This document shows, in pieces, positions 35,055-43,897 of a stretch of DNA of 64,000 nt (its first letter is position 1; each line of letters begins with the position of its first letter). The DNA is taken from the NCBI GenBank assembly GCA_019912395.1, contig JAIOIH010000042.1, positions 1-64,000 on the forward strand, read 5' to 3'. The notes below the pieces were generated by a model. It saw only the letters and a program-made list of their open reading frames with translations. It searched no databases and was not told the DNA's origin. Made by a program: the position numbers and the translations under genes. This stretch comes from Flavobacteriales bacterium. Its GTDB lineage: Bacteria > Bacteroidota > Bacteroidia > Flavobacteriales_F > PHOS-HE28.

Positions 35055-35570
35055 ATGGAAGCGCTATCAGAACATACCATCGCCTTCAGCGGCTTGAAGG
35101 ACGGCACACACGAGTTTGACTTCGTGCTGGGGCCGGCCTTTTTCACCGCCACCGGCGTGGAGGAATTCCTGGGCGGGGAGGCGAGCATGCATGTGAGATT
35201 GGAGAAGAGCAGCCATCTGCTGGTAACGTTGATCCATGTGGACGGCCACATCAATATGCTGTGCGACCACTGCAACGCGCCGATGGAACAGCCGATCAAG
35301 GGCGACCAACGGCAGATCTTCAAGCTCTCCGCCGAGAACGAGACCGATGACGACGAGCTGGTGAGCATCGATCCGGGCGCGCATGAGATCAACCTGACGC
35401 ACTACATTTTCGAGTGCATCAGCCTGCACCTGCCCATTCGGCACGTCCATGCCCCCGGCCTGTGCGACCCTGAAGTGGAGGTTGCCCTGGAAAAGGTGCA
35501 AATACACCATGAACCCACACCGGACCCGCGCTGGGCCGTGTTGAACAAATTGAGGAACAAGACCGCTTGA
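35055..35570 (+). CDS. YceD family (DUF177) protein
   Basis: A 171-aa protein. It has the DUF177 layout: an N-terminal beta region (FSGLKDGTHEFDFVLGPAFF), a cysteine pair in INMLCDHCNAPMEQP near residue 75, and acidic ELVSIDPGAHEINLTHYIFECISLHLPIRHVHAPGLCD near residue 105, matching the conserved DLxxxIxExIxLxxPxxxxC pattern. Such genes sit directly upstream of rpmF in many bacteria and have been linked to 23S rRNA or L32 maturation. The start is ATG 35055 rather than 35022, since the latter overlaps the hairpin. It is the first gene of the operon. Confidence 0.9.
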   Translation: MEALSEHTIAFSGLKDGTHEFDFVLGPAFFTATGVEEFLGGEASMHVRLEKSSHLLVTLIHVDGHINMLCDHCNAPMEQPIKGDQRQIFKLSAENETDDDELVSIDPGAHEINLTHYIFECISLHLPIRHVHAPGLCDPEVEVALEKVQIHHEPTPDPRWAVLNKLRNKTA

Positions 35571-35592
35571 ACGCTTTCATAGCCCCTAGACC

Positions 35593-35784
35593 ATGCCAAA
35601 TCCGAAACGCCGACACTCGAAAACCCGCACTGCGAAGCGCCGCACGCACCAAGTGGCGGGCACACCCACGCTGAGCACCTGCGGCACCACTGGTGAGACG
35701 CATCTTCGCCACCGCGCCTACAAGGTGGGCGATGACCTGATGTACCGCGGGAAGGTGGTGGCCACCAAGGCTTCCGAAGAGTAA
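35593..35784 (+). CDS. rpmF: 50S ribosomal protein L32
   Basis: A 63-aa protein of the large ribosomal subunit. MPNPKRRHSKTRTAKRRTHQ is the typical L32 opening, and TPTLSTCGTTGETHLRHRAYK follows. Only one Cys is present in the region where zinc-binding L32 variants have CxxC, so this is probably a zinc-independent form, as in many Bacteroidota. It sits 22 nt after the YceD gene and 29 nt before plsX, the widely conserved yceD-rpmF-plsX order. Confidence 0.97.
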   Translation: MPNPKRRHSKTRTAKRRTHQVAGTPTLSTCGTTGETHLRHRAYKVGDDLMYRGKVVATKASEE

Positions 35785-35813
35785 ACCCGCACGTGACGTC
35801 CCCGGAACCTCGC

Positions 35814-36752
35814 ATGAGGATAGGTGTGGACATCATGGGCAGCGACCACGGTCCGCTGGTGCCCATTCGTGCCTCCGTGCAGGCCGTAAAGGAGCTGCCG
35901 GAGGAGGTACGCCTTGTGCTGATCGGTGATGAGCACACGATCCGCGAAGGTTTGAGCGCGGAGGGCGCTGATGCCGCCCGTTTCGATATCGTTCCCAGTC
36001 GGGACGATATCACCATGAGCGATCATGCCACCAAGGCCTTGGCAGCCAAGCCTGAGAGCAGTATCGCGATCGGCTTCCGGCTGCTGAAGCAGGGCGAACT
36101 GGACGCCTTCGCCAGCACGGGCAACACCGGTGCCATGCTGGTGGGCAGCGTAATGGTGATGAAACCCTCGCCCGGCGTGCTGCGCCCCTGCATCACCAGC
36201 ATCCTTCCCAAGGAGGACGGCAGTTTCGGCCTGCTGGTGGACGTGGGTGCCAATGCGGATTGCAAACCTGAGGTGCTTTTCCAGTTCGGCCTGCTCGGCT
36301 CGCTCTTCGCCAAGCACGTCTATGGGATCCCCCGCCCGAAGGTTGGCTTGTTGAGCATTGGTGAAGAGGAGAAGAAGGGCAATGCACTCACCCTTGCGGC
36401 CCACGCACTGATGAAAGGCACCGAGCGCTTCAACTTCATCGGCAATGTGGAGGGTCGCGATCTTTTCCATGACAAGGCGGACGTGGTGGTGTGCGACGGA
36501 TTCACGGGAAACGTGGTGTTGAAGGCCCTGGAGGGTTTCCATGAGCTGGTGAAGAACCGAGTTGGCAATGACCCCTTCCTGGAACGATTCGATTATCAGA
36601 ACTACGGCGGTACACCGGTGCTCGGAGTGGACGGATGCGTGATCATCGGGCACGGCATCAGCAACGCGCATACGGTGAAGAACATGGTGCTTTTCACCCG
36701 TAAAGTGGTGGAAAGCAAATTGCACCAGCATATCCACCAAGCGTTCCAGTGA
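35814..36752 (+). CDS. plsX: Phosphate acyltransferase PlsX
   Basis: A peripheral membrane enzyme of about 312 aa that makes acyl-phosphate from acyl-ACP, the first step of phospholipid synthesis by the PlsX/PlsY route. Seen are RIGVDIMGSDHGPLV at the start, ALAAKPESSIAIGFRLLKQGELDAFASTGNTGAML, LLVDVGANADCKPE, GNVEGRDLFHDKADVVVCDGFTGNVVLK and a late GVDGCVIIGHGISNAHTVKNM. The track begins at a GTG (35793); ATG 35814 starts the conserved sequence and is preferred. It lies 50 nt before fabH. Confidence 0.95.
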   Translation: MRIGVDIMGSDHGPLVPIRASVQAVKELPEEVRLVLIGDEHTIREGLSAEGADAARFDIVPSRDDITMSDHATKALAAKPESSIAIGFRLLKQGELDAFASTGNTGAMLVGSVMVMKPSPGVLRPCITSILPKEDGSFGLLVDVGANADCKPEVLFQFGLLGSLFAKHVYGIPRPKVGLLSIGEEEKKGNALTLAAHALMKGTERFNFIGNVEGRDLFHDKADVVVCDGFTGNVVLKALEGFHELVKNRVGNDPFLERFDYQNYGGTPVLGVDGCVIIGHGISNAHTVKNMVLFTRKVVESKLHQHIHQAFQ

Positions 36753-36802
36753 CCATCTTGCGCCATAAAGTCCCCGACTGAGGCAAAGCGGGCATCCCGA
36801 CC

Positions 36803-37795
36803 ATGAACACCACAGCCGCGATCACCGCCGTACACGGATACGTTCCCGAGTTCGTCCTGACCAATGCCATCCTGGAAACGATGGTGGATACCAACGACGC
36901 GTGGATCACCGAGCGCACCGGCATCAAGGAGCGCCGAATACTGAAAGGCAAGGACCAGGGGGTGAGCGTGATGGCCGTGGAGGCCGTGAAGGGCCTTTGC
37001 GCCAAACGCGGCATCGACCCCATGGAGATCGACCTGTTGATCTGCTGCACGGTGACCCCTGACATGCAATTCCCCGCCTCGGCGAACATCATCTGCGACA
37101 AGGCCGGGGCGAAGAACGCCTGGGGCTTCGACCTCAATGCCGCCTGTTCCGGTTTCCTCTATGGGCTGGTGACTGGATCGCAGTTCATTGAGACCGGTAA
37201 GTGCAGGAAGGTGGTGGTGGTGGGTGCGGACAAGATGAGCAGCATCATCGACTACACGGACCGGTCCACCTGCATCATATTCGGGGATGGCGGCGGGGCG
37301 GTGCTGCTGGAGCCGAACACCGAGGGACTGGGCGTGGTGGACAGCATTCTGCGGTCCGACGGCAGCGGTTGCGAGTTCCTTCATCAGAAGGCCGGCGGTT
37401 CCATGCGCCCGGCGAGCATCAGGACCGTGGAGGCCAAGGAGCATTTCGTACACCAGGAGGGCAAGGCGGTGTTCAAGTTCGCGGTGACCAACATGGCCGA
37501 TGTAAGCGCGGAGATCATGGAGCGGAACAAGCTCTCCAGCGACGATGTGGCCTGGCTGGTGCCGCACCAGGCGAACAAGCGCATCATCGACGCCACGGCC
37601 CATCGCATGGGGCTTGACGATAGCAAGGTGATGCTGAACATCCAGAAGTACGGCAACACCACCTCCGGCACCATTCCCCTCTGCCTGTGGGAGTGGGAGA
37701 GCCGATTGAAAAAGGGGGACAACCTGATCCTCTCCGCGTTCGGAGGGGGCTTTACTTGGGGTGCGATCTATCTCAAATGGGCCTACGGCTCCTGA
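36803..37795 (+). CDS. fabH: 3-oxoacyl-ACP synthase III
   Basis: A 330-aa thiolase-fold enzyme that starts fatty-acid synthesis by condensing acetyl-CoA (or a branched acyl-CoA) with malonyl-ACP. The catalytic triad is visible: Cys in [14 protein letters not shown] near residue 115, His in [14 protein letters not shown] near residue 255, and Asn in [11 protein letters not shown] near residue 287. The C-terminal [13 protein letters not shown] is the usual end. It follows plsX and precedes accB within one lipid-synthesis cluster. Confidence 0.96.
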   Translation: MNTTAAITAVHGYVPEFVLTNAILETMVDTNDAWITERTGIKERRILKGKDQGVSVMAVEAVKGLCAKRGIDPMEIDLLICCTVTPDMQFPASANIICDKAGAKNAWGFDLNAACSGFLYGLVTGSQFIETGKCRKVVVVGADKMSSIIDYTDRSTCIIFGDGGGAVLLEPNTEGLGVVDSILRSDGSGCEFLHQKAGGSMRPASIRTVEAKEHFVHQEGKAVFKFAVTNMADVSAEIMERNKLSSDDVAWLVPHQANKRIIDATAHRMGLDDSKVMLNIQKYGNTTSGTIPLCLWEWESRLKKGDNLILSAFGGGFTWGAIYLKWAYGS

Positions 37796-37841
37796 ACCAC
37801 CGACTTTTCTACCTTGGCCCTCCGAGGCCGGAACCCATTCC

Positions 37842-38327
37842 ATGGAACCCATGAACATCACCCAGATCCAGGACCTGATCAAATTCGTTGCGAAAAGCGG
37901 TGTAAGCGAGGTGGAGATCGAGCAGAAGGACTTCAAGATCACCATCAAGGCGGCCAGTAAGAAGGAGACTCCCGTGCAGGTGTACGCACAGCCGCAGTAC
38001 GCTCCTGCGCCTTTGCCTGCCCCTGCTCCGGCCCCGGCAGCCCAAGTGCCCGCCGCTGCTGCTCCCGCTCCTGCAGCGGACAGCAAGTACATCACCATCA
38101 AATCACCGATGATCGGCACCTTCTATCGCGCCGCCGGGCCGGGCAAGCCGATCTTCGTGAACGTGGGCGACGAGATCAAGCCGGGCAAGACCATTTGCAT
38201 CATCGAGGCCATGAAGCTCTTCAACGAGATCGAGAGCGAGGTGAGCGGCAAGATCGTAAAAGTGCTGGTGGACGATGCCAAGCCGGTGGAGTACGACCAG
38301 CCGTTGTTCCTGGTGGATCCCTCGTAG
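37842..38327 (+). CDS. accB: Biotin carboxyl carrier protein of acetyl-CoA carboxylase
   Basis: A 161-aa carrier that shuttles carboxybiotin between biotin carboxylase and the carboxyltransferase. The N-terminal part (NITQIQDLIKFVAKSGVSEVEIEQKDFKI) is typical AccB, followed by a flexible Pro/Ala-rich linker (APAPLPAPAPAPAAQVPAAA) and the biotinyl domain with IIEAMKLFNEIE, where the Lys receives biotin. The track frame starts at 37761 inside fabH; ATG 37842 or the ATG at 37851 is the real start. TACCTTGG at 37810-37817 could be an internal -7 element, but no -33 partner is clear. accC follows after a 129-nt repeat-containing gap. Confidence 0.96.
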   Translation: MEPMNITQIQDLIKFVAKSGVSEVEIEQKDFKITIKAASKKETPVQVYAQPQYAPAPLPAPAPAPAAQVPAAAAPAPAADSKYITIKSPMIGTFYRAAGPGKPIFVNVGDEIKPGKTICIIEAMKLFNEIESEVSGKIVKVLVDDAKPVEYDQPLFLVDPS

Positions 38328-38447
38328 ACTTTCACCACAGAGGCACAGGGACACAGAGAAGAACATGAAGGTGGCGATCGCATACACGATGTCCACTTCC
38401 CCGCATTTTGCATTCTCCGCGCCACGGCGTCTCCGCGGCCAATTCTC
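38328..38447. repeat. 'cacagaggcacag / ctccgcg' word repeat
   Basis: The gap between accB and accC begins with tttcaccacagaggcacag and continues with gggacacagagaa. It ends with ctccgcgccacggcgtctccgcggccaa. These phrases belong to a type of GC-rich intergenic repeat that recurs across many unrelated bacterial genomes (recollection). On the minus strand they create the spurious peptide VSLCLCGE inside a long shadow frame. No gene is supported. Confidence 0.5.
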
Positions 38448-38456
38448 TTCCTCCCC

Positions 38457-39800
38457 ATGTTCAAGAAGATCCTCATAGCCAACCGCGGCGAGATCGCTCT
38501 CCGGGTGATCCGTACCGCCCGCGAGATGGGCATCAAGACGGTGGCCGTGTACAGCACCGCCGACCGGGAGAGCCTGCACGTGCGCTTCGCGGACGAGGCC
38601 GTCTGCATCGGTCCCCCGCCCAGCAAGGACAGTTACCTGAACATGAGCCGCATCATTGCGGCGGCGGAGATCACCAATGCCGATGCCATCCATCCGGGAT
38701 ATGGCTTCCTCAGTGAGAACGCCAAGTTCAGCAGGATCTGCCAGGAACACGGCATCAAGTTCATCGGTGCGTTGCCCGAACAGATCGAGGCCATGGGCGA
38801 CAAGGCCACGGCCAAGAGCACCATGATCGCCGCCGGCGTGCCTTGCGTGCCCGGCACGGAGGGCTTGGTCACGGACCTCGATGTAGCGAAAAAGGAGGCC
38901 AAGAAGATCGGCTATCCGGTGATCCTGAAGGCCACTGCCGGTGGTGGTGGCAAGGGGATGCGCCTGGTATGGAAGGAGGAAGAGTTCGAGGAAGCCTTCG
39001 AGAAAGCCAGCCAAGAGGCAGGGGCCGCCTTCGGCAACGCCGGCATGTACATGGAGAAGTACATCCTGGAACCACGCCACATCGAGATCCAGATCGCGGG
39101 GGACCAGTACGGTACCTTCTGCCACATGAGCGAGCGCGACTGCAGCATCCAGCGCCGCCACCAAAAACTCGTGGAGGAGACGCCAAGTCCCTTCATGACC
39201 AAGGCACTGCGGAAGAAGATGGGCGAGGCCGCCATCAAGGCTGCGGCCAGCGTGAACTACGAGGGTGTGGGCACCGTGGAATTCCTGGTGGACAAGGACC
39301 GGAACTTCTACTTCATGGAGATGAACACGCGGATCCAGGTGGAGCACACCATCACCGAGGAGGTGATCGACTTCGACCTGGTGCGGGAGCAGATCAAGAT
39401 CGCATCCGGCATCCCCATCAGCGGACTCAACTACGAGCCCACGCGCCACAGCATCCAGTGCCGGATCAACGCGGAGGACCCCTTCAACGATTTCCGCCCC
39501 AGCCCGGGCAAGATCCAGAGCTATCACAGCCCAGGTGGCCACGGTGTGCGCATTGATACGCACGTTTATGCGGGCTACACCATCCCGCCGAACTACGACA
39601 GCATGATCGGCAAGCTGATCGTGAGCGCACAGACGCGCGAGGAGGCGTTGGCCAAGATGGAGCGTGCGCTGAGCGAATACGTGATCGAAGGCGTACACAC
39701 CAGCATTCCCTTTCATTTGCAGCTCCTGCGGAACGAGAAGTTCCGTGCCGGGGAGTACACCACGAAGTTCCTGGAGAATTTCGAGCTCAAGATTCCTTGA
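38457..39800 (+). CDS. accC: Biotin carboxylase of acetyl-CoA carboxylase
   Basis: A 447-aa ATP-grasp enzyme that carboxylates the biotin of AccB with bicarbonate. The N-terminus [25 protein letters not shown], the ATP loop [15 protein letters not shown] near residue 160, [19 protein letters not shown], and the active-site [20 protein letters not shown] near residue 285 are all present, as is the C-terminal [18 protein letters not shown]. Length is normal. It ends the cluster DUF177-rpmF-plsX-fabH-accB-accC, which joins the first steps of fatty-acid and phospholipid synthesis. Confidence 0.97.
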   Translation: MFKKILIANRGEIALRVIRTAREMGIKTVAVYSTADRESLHVRFADEAVCIGPPPSKDSYLNMSRIIAAAEITNADAIHPGYGFLSENAKFSRICQEHGIKFIGALPEQIEAMGDKATAKSTMIAAGVPCVPGTEGLVTDLDVAKKEAKKIGYPVILKATAGGGGKGMRLVWKEEEFEEAFEKASQEAGAAFGNAGMYMEKYILEPRHIEIQIAGDQYGTFCHMSERDCSIQRRHQKLVEETPSPFMTKALRKKMGEAAIKAAASVNYEGVGTVEFLVDKDRNFYFMEMNTRIQVEHTITEEVIDFDLVREQIKIASGIPISGLNYEPTRHSIQCRINAEDPFNDFRPSPGKIQSYHSPGGHGVRIDTHVYAGYTIPPNYDSMIGKLIVSAQTREEALAKMERALSEYVIEGVHTSIPFHLQLLRNEKFRAGEYTTKFLENFELKIP

Positions 39801-39919
39801 GGACTGCGCATTGAACTACCGCCGGCCGGTACAGGGTGGTACCGAGCACTGTGGGTGAGCACGGCACGCTGCCCATTGATCTACCGCAAGACGCCCGATA
39901 CGCAATACCTTTCGCATTC

Positions 39920-40291
39920 ATGAAGTGGTACTCGAAGGTCCTGTTGGTCTTGTTCATCATCCTGCTGATCGCGGGCTGGTTCCGCTATTTCTGGGTGTTT
40001 GGTGAAGGGGCCAAGGCCGGACAATTGAACTATGTGGTCAAGAAGGGCATCCTCTTCAAGACCTACGAGGGCAAGCTGATCCAGACCGGCATCCGCGCAC
40101 AGGGTGCTTCCCTGAACTCATACGAGTTCGAATTCTCCGTCGGGAACAAGCGTATTGCGGAAGAGCTGATGGCCCGCAGCGGCGACCAGTTCACCCTGCA
40201 CTACAAGGAATACCTCGGTGCATTGCCCTGGCGCGGCCATACCGTGTACGTGGTGGACAGTATCATCTCCTCGGAAAAAGTGGAGCATTGA
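39920..40291 (+). CDS. Small membrane-anchored protein of unknown function
   Basis: A 123-aa protein. One N-terminal transmembrane helix (VLLVLFIILLIAGWFRYFWVF) is followed by a small soluble domain: LNYVVKKGILFKTYEGKLIQTG, YEFEFSVGNKRIAEELM and FTLHYKEYLGALPWRGHTVYVVDSI. The arrangement looks like a conserved Bacteroidota family, but I cannot name its function. ATG 39920 is preferred over the track start 39836 because the transmembrane helix follows it directly. It lies between accC and the large membrane protein, with a REP copy just after it. Confidence 0.65.
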   Translation: MKWYSKVLLVLFIILLIAGWFRYFWVFGEGAKAGQLNYVVKKGILFKTYEGKLIQTGIRAQGASLNSYEFEFSVGNKRIAEELMARSGDQFTLHYKEYLGALPWRGHTVYVVDSIISSEKVEH

Positions 40292-40320
40292 AACTGCCAG
40301 GGGCAGAGCGACGCATTCGT

Positions 40321-40341
40321 ACTCGCGAAAAACGCGAGCGC
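40321..40341. repeat. REP copy, AAAAA-loop variant
   Basis: actcgcgaaaaacgcgagcg is the same 6-bp stem ctcgcg/cgcgag and cgc tail as the RAYT-linked REPs, but with a five-A loop instead of ACA. It stands alone between two genes, without a clear inverted partner nearby. Confidence 0.75.
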
Positions 40342-40365
40342 GTGCTTCAGGATCTAAATTGCCGC

Positions 40366-42156
40366 ATGGGTCGCCGCTCATTTTACGCCGTGTTGCTCTG
40401 CTGTGCCACGTTGCTGGTGCTTCGCTCCTCTGCCCCCCCGCGCCAAGCGCTCACCTGGGATGTCTTCGGGTACTACCTCTATCTGCCGGCCACCTTCATC
40501 CATCACGACATTGCCTTGGAGGACCATGCTTGGTTGGACGAGGTGATGACCCGTTACGAGCCCTCCGCCACGCTCTATCAGCTGGTGGACGGTCCGGATG
40601 GCAAGCGCGTGATCAAGTACAGTGCGGGCATGGCGGTGTTGTACGCACCATTCTTCTTCATCGCACAAATAGCCGCTCCGTTGCTTGGATATCCAGCGGA
40701 TGGCTTCTCTCCTCCCTATCAGTTCATCATTGCCTTCGGATGCTTGCTCTATGCAATGTTGGGCCTGTTCGTCCTGCGCAGGGTGCTGCTGCATTTCTTC
40801 AGCGATACCTGGGCCGCGTTATTGATCGCACTGATCGTCCTCGGTACGAACTACCTGCAGCTCACCGCGTGGGACGGTACGCTGCTGACGCACACACCGC
40901 TTCTTCTGCTTTACGCATTGCTGCTGTGGGCCACGATCCAATGGCACGAAAAGCCCAGGCTTCGCAGTGCATTGCTCCTTGGTGCCACGGCCGGGTTGAT
41001 CACCCTCGTGCGGCCCTCGGAAGGCATCTGTGTCTTGATCCCCTTGCTCTGGCTTCCGGCAGGTGCCCATGGCTGGAAGCGAAAATGGGGGCTGTTGAGG
41101 TCCCATGTGGGCCATGTTGCATTGGCGGCATTGGCGTTCATCGCGGCGGCCTCTCCACAACTGTTCTATTGGCACGCCGTCACCGGTGACTGGATCTTCT
41201 ACTCCTACGTGAACCCGGGTGAAGGCTTTGACTTCCTGCCACCGCACATCACCGACTTTCTCTTCAGTTACCGCAAAGGCTGGCTCCTGTACACCCCGTT
41301 GATGCTCTTCGCCATTGCGGGCTTGCCCTTGTTGTGGCGGCATCATCGCGAAGCATTCTGGGCAATGCTCGTCTTTCTCCTCGTGGATCTCTGGGTGATC
41401 TCAGCGTGGAGCTGCTGGTGGTACGCCGGCGGTTCCTTCAGCTCACGCTCATTAGTGCCGGCCTATGTGGTCCTGGCCATCCCTCTGGGGCTCGCCCTGC
41501 AGTGGATCCATCAGCGAAAAGCGCTGCGATGGCCCACAGGCCTGCTGATCGGGTTGCTTGTCTTGCTCAACCTCTTCCAAACCTGGCAATGGCAACGGCG
41601 CATCCTGCCCAAGGACCGTATCACCAAGGGCTACTACTGGGCGATCTTCGGTCGAACCAGCATACCCGAAGGCGCGGAAAACCTGTTGATGGTGGAACGC
41701 TCCGCCGCTTCGGAGGAACACTTTACCGATGAGGCGCGGTACACCGGGCACGAGCTCTGCCATTACACCTTCGATGACCAACCGGACAGCCGTTTCAGCT
41801 TTACCGCCGAAGTGCCATGGACACCCGGGCCGGACGTGCCCTTTTCCCAGCTGACCAAGAAGGACCATGCTTGGCTGCGCGCCACTGCACGTCTTTGGGT
41901 AGGCGACAGCATCCCCGATGCGCCGCCACCGGTGATGGTAATGACCTTCCACCACGATGGCGAGACCTACCAGTACCGCACCTGCGAATGGAAGATCCCC
42001 CCGGGTACGAGAAATGCGTGGGTACCGATCACCATGGATTACCTCACGCCGGAGGTACGATCAACGAAGGACAACCTGAAGGTGTACATCTGGAACGAGC
42101 ACGGTGGCCCTTGGCACGTGGACGACCTGAAGGTGGAGGTTTGGGAACGGAAGTGA
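40366..42156 (+). CDS. Multi-pass membrane protein, possible glycosyltransferase-like
   Basis: A 596-aa protein with about ten transmembrane helices in residues 5-430 and a soluble C-terminal domain of about 150 residues. The first extracytoplasmic loop reads LTWDVFGYYLYLPATFIHH, with a single Asp after the first helix as in GT-C glycosyltransferases. Later segments such as ALLLGATAGLITLVRPSEGI also resemble that superfamily. The C-terminal part (FTAEVPWTPGPDVPFSQL; VYIWNEHGGPWHVDDLKVEVW) looks like a carbohydrate-binding-type beta sandwich. ATG 40366 is chosen, because the longer track frame would read through a REP. The GT-C assignment is inference. Confidence 0.6.
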   Translation: MGRRSFYAVLLCCATLLVLRSSAPPRQALTWDVFGYYLYLPATFIHHDIALEDHAWLDEVMTRYEPSATLYQLVDGPDGKRVIKYSAGMAVLYAPFFFIAQIAAPLLGYPADGFSPPYQFIIAFGCLLYAMLGLFVLRRVLLHFFSDTWAALLIALIVLGTNYLQLTAWDGTLLTHTPLLLLYALLLWATIQWHEKPRLRSALLLGATAGLITLVRPSEGICVLIPLLWLPAGAHGWKRKWGLLRSHVGHVALAALAFIAAASPQLFYWHAVTGDWIFYSYVNPGEGFDFLPPHITDFLFSYRKGWLLYTPLMLFAIAGLPLLWRHHREAFWAMLVFLLVDLWVISAWSCWWYAGGSFSSRSLVPAYVVLAIPLGLALQWIHQRKALRWPTGLLIGLLVLLNLFQTWQWQRRILPKDRITKGYYWAIFGRTSIPEGAENLLMVERSAASEEHFTDEARYTGHELCHYTFDDQPDSRFSFTAEVPWTPGPDVPFSQLTKKDHAWLRATARLWVGDSIPDAPPPVMVMTFHHDGETYQYRTCEWKIPPGTRNAWVPITMDYLTPEVRSTKDNLKVYIWNEHGGPWHVDDLKVEVWERK

Positions 42157-42232
42157 GCTGCTCGCTTGCGTACGATGCTCTTGAGTGGCTGGGATCCACC
42201 GGAACCCGCCAGGGGCGGACACATGCGAACGC

Positions 42233-42253
42233 ACCCGCGAAAAACGCGCGCAC
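42233..42253. repeat. REP copy (AAAAA-loop, degenerate stem)
   Basis: acccgcgaaaaacgcgcg keeps the cgcg-aaaaa-cgcg core of the 40321 copy with changes at the stem ends. It lies in the 234-nt gap between the membrane protein and nuoA. Confidence 0.6.
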
Positions 42254-42282
42254 GGGCCATGGGACATCCCTACGGCACTCCG

Positions 42283-42303
42283 GCTCGCGAAAAACGCAAG
42301 CGC
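42283..42303. repeat. REP copy (AAAAA-loop)
   Basis: gctcgcgaaaaacgcaagcg matches the 40321 copy with two differences. A possible degenerate inverted partner sits at about 42161-42190, sharing the cgcttgcg word. The copy ends 6 nt before the nuo -33 element. Confidence 0.65.
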
Positions 42304-42308
42304 TTTCC

Positions 42309-42343
42309 TTGGTCAGGAACAACGTGCCCGGCCCTTACCTTTG
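42309..42343 (+). promoter_or_regulatory. Promoter of the nuo operon
   Basis: TTGG at 42309-42312 and TACCTTTG at 42336-42343 are separated by 23 nt, the same spacing as the lipid-cluster promoter. The -7 element is a perfect TAnnTTTG. The nuoA ATG is 47 nt downstream. Confidence 0.75.
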
Positions 42344-42390
42344 CACGGTCCGCCGCGCACCCGTAGGTTCGCACGGAAATTGAACAATAC

Positions 42391-42753
42391 ATGGGCACCC
42401 CGCAGGACTTTCTCCCGGTGATCATCCAGGTGATCATCGCCGCAAGCTTTGTGGGCGTGGCTTTGGGCGCGGCTGCATGGATCGGACCGAAGCGCGGAGG
42501 CAAGCACAAGGAAGCCAGCTTCGAATGCGGCATCGAACAACAAGGCAATGCCCGCGCACCCTTCTCGGTGAAGTACTTCCTCATCGCCATTCTTTTTGTG
42601 CTCTTCGATGTGGAGATCATCTTCCTCTATCCCTGGGCGGTGAACTTCAAGGCACTGGGCTGGTTCGGCTTGATGGAGATGATGGTATTCCTGAGCTTTG
42701 TATTGGCGGGTTTCTTCTATGTGATCAAGAAGGGTGCCCTGAAGTGGGAATAA
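42391..42753 (+). CDS. nuoA: NADH-quinone oxidoreductase subunit A
   Basis: A 120-aa membrane subunit of Complex I with three transmembrane helices (residues about 9-30, 65-85 and 92-115). The conserved loop KEASFECGIEQQGNARAPFSVKYFLIAILFVLFDVEIIFLYPWA, with its Cys and FDVEIIFLYPWA, is the NuoA signature. It is the first gene of the nuoABCDEF run, preceded by a clear promoter and followed by nuoB after 46 nt. Confidence 0.97.
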   Translation: MGTPQDFLPVIIQVIIAASFVGVALGAAAWIGPKRGGKHKEASFECGIEQQGNARAPFSVKYFLIAILFVLFDVEIIFLYPWAVNFKALGWFGLMEMMVFLSFVLAGFFYVIKKGALKWE

Positions 42754-42799
42754 GGACGATGGCCCCATCTCCCGTACTCCCTTTCCTTCGTAGCGCAAA

Positions 42800-43381
42800 A
42801 TGAGCGAGAAAAAAGACCACCTGGCCCCCACCCAAAAACGGGAAAAGCCCACCATCGTGGAACCGCCTCCCGGAACCATGGGCACGGGCTTCTTCACCAC
42901 CAGCATGGACAAGGCCATCGGCCTGGCCCGCAAGAACAGCCTCTGGCCGTTGCCCTTCGCCACGAGCTGCTGCGGCATCGAGTTCATGAGCACCATGAGC
43001 TCGCACTACGACCTCAGCCGCTTCGGCATGGAGCGCCTCAGCTTCAGCCCGCGCCAAAGCGACCTGCTGATGGTGATGGGCACCATCGCCAAAAAGATGG
43101 GGCCGGTGCTCCGCGAGGTGTACACCCAGATGGCTGAACCGAAATGGGTGCTCAGCATGGGCGCGTGTGCCAGCAGCGGCGGCATATTCGACAGTTACAG
43201 CGTGCTCCAGGGCATCGACCGCGTGATCCCCGTGGACGTCTACATTCCCGGTTGCCCGCCCCGGCCCGAACAGGTGATCGACGGCATCCTGAAGATCCAG
43301 GAACTGGCCCAGAACGAAAGCCTGCGTCGCCGCTACAGCAAGGAATACGAAGACCTCCTCACCAAGTACAAGATCGACTGA
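42800..43381 (+). CDS. nuoB: NADH-quinone oxidoreductase subunit B
   Basis: A 193-aa peripheral-arm subunit carrying cluster N2, the last iron-sulfur cluster before quinone. The ligands appear as ATSCCGIEFM (tandem Cys), a Cys in MGACASSGGIFDSY, and a Cys in VDVYIPGCPPRPEQ. Family features WPLPF and ERLSFSPRQSDLLMVMGT are intact. nuoC starts 3 nt later, so the genes are closely coupled. Confidence 0.97.
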   Translation: MSEKKDHLAPTQKREKPTIVEPPPGTMGTGFFTTSMDKAIGLARKNSLWPLPFATSCCGIEFMSTMSSHYDLSRFGMERLSFSPRQSDLLMVMGTIAKKMGPVLREVYTQMAEPKWVLSMGACASSGGIFDSYSVLQGIDRVIPVDVYIPGCPPRPEQVIDGILKIQELAQNESLRRRYSKEYEDLLTKYKID

Positions 43382-43384
43382 GCC

Positions 43385-43897
43385 GTGCCAGCATTCACCA
43401 TCAACGCAGAACGCGATCAACTTGCGATCGACCGGCTCACCGAGCAGCTCGGCGCGGACGGCTTCACCCACGAGCGTTTGTACGATACGATGTGCTTCGT
43501 GGTGGCGAAGGAGAAGGTCCATGAGACCCTCGCCTTCCTCCGCAACGAGCTGGACTTCAACTTCCTCACCTCGATGTGCGGCATGCACTTCCCCGGACTG
43601 GAACTGGAGCTGGGGGCGGTGTACTTCCTGCACAGCATGCGCAACGGGCACCGCATCCGTGTGAAGACGCATGTATCCTTGAAGGAGGCTGAACTGCCCA
43701 CGGTCACCGACCTATGGCCCACCGCGAACTGGATGGAGCGTGAAACATGGGATTTCTTCGGGATCGATTTCGTCGGCCACCCGAACATGAAACGGATCTT
43801 GAACATGGAGGATTTCCCGGCGTTCCCCATGCGCAAGGATTACCCCTTGGAGGACCCCACGCGCGAGGACAAGAACGATACCTTTTTCGGACGATGA
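43385..43897 (+). CDS. nuoC: NADH-quinone oxidoreductase subunit C
   Basis: A 170-aa peripheral-arm subunit. The C-terminal signature RETWDFFGIDFVGHPNMKRILNMEDFPAFPMRKDYPL is characteristic of NuoC. The start is a GTG at 43385 (MPAFTINAERDQ), since there is no suitable ATG nearby. The stop overlaps the nuoD start by ATGA. NuoC and NuoD are separate here, not fused as in E. coli. Confidence 0.95.
   Translation: MPAFTINAERDQLAIDRLTEQLGADGFTHERLYDTMCFVVAKEKVHETLAFLRNELDFNFLTSMCGMHFPGLELELGAVYFLHSMRNGHRIRVKTHVSLKEAELPTVTDLWPTANWMERETWDFFGIDFVGHPNMKRILNMEDFPAFPMRKDYPLEDPTREDKNDTFFGR

Noticed and set aside
36602-38119. 505-codon minus-strand ORF
   Set aside because: Antisense to fabH and accB; Ala/Gly-rich start comes from the accB linker.
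38103-39716. 537-codon minus-strand ORF with [10 protein letters not shown] peptide
   Set aside because: Antisense to accB and accC; the peptide comes from the intergenic word repeat.
40288-40365. Upstream extension of the large membrane protein
   Set aside because: It would translate through a REP hairpin; the hydrophobic N-terminus begins right after ATG 40366.
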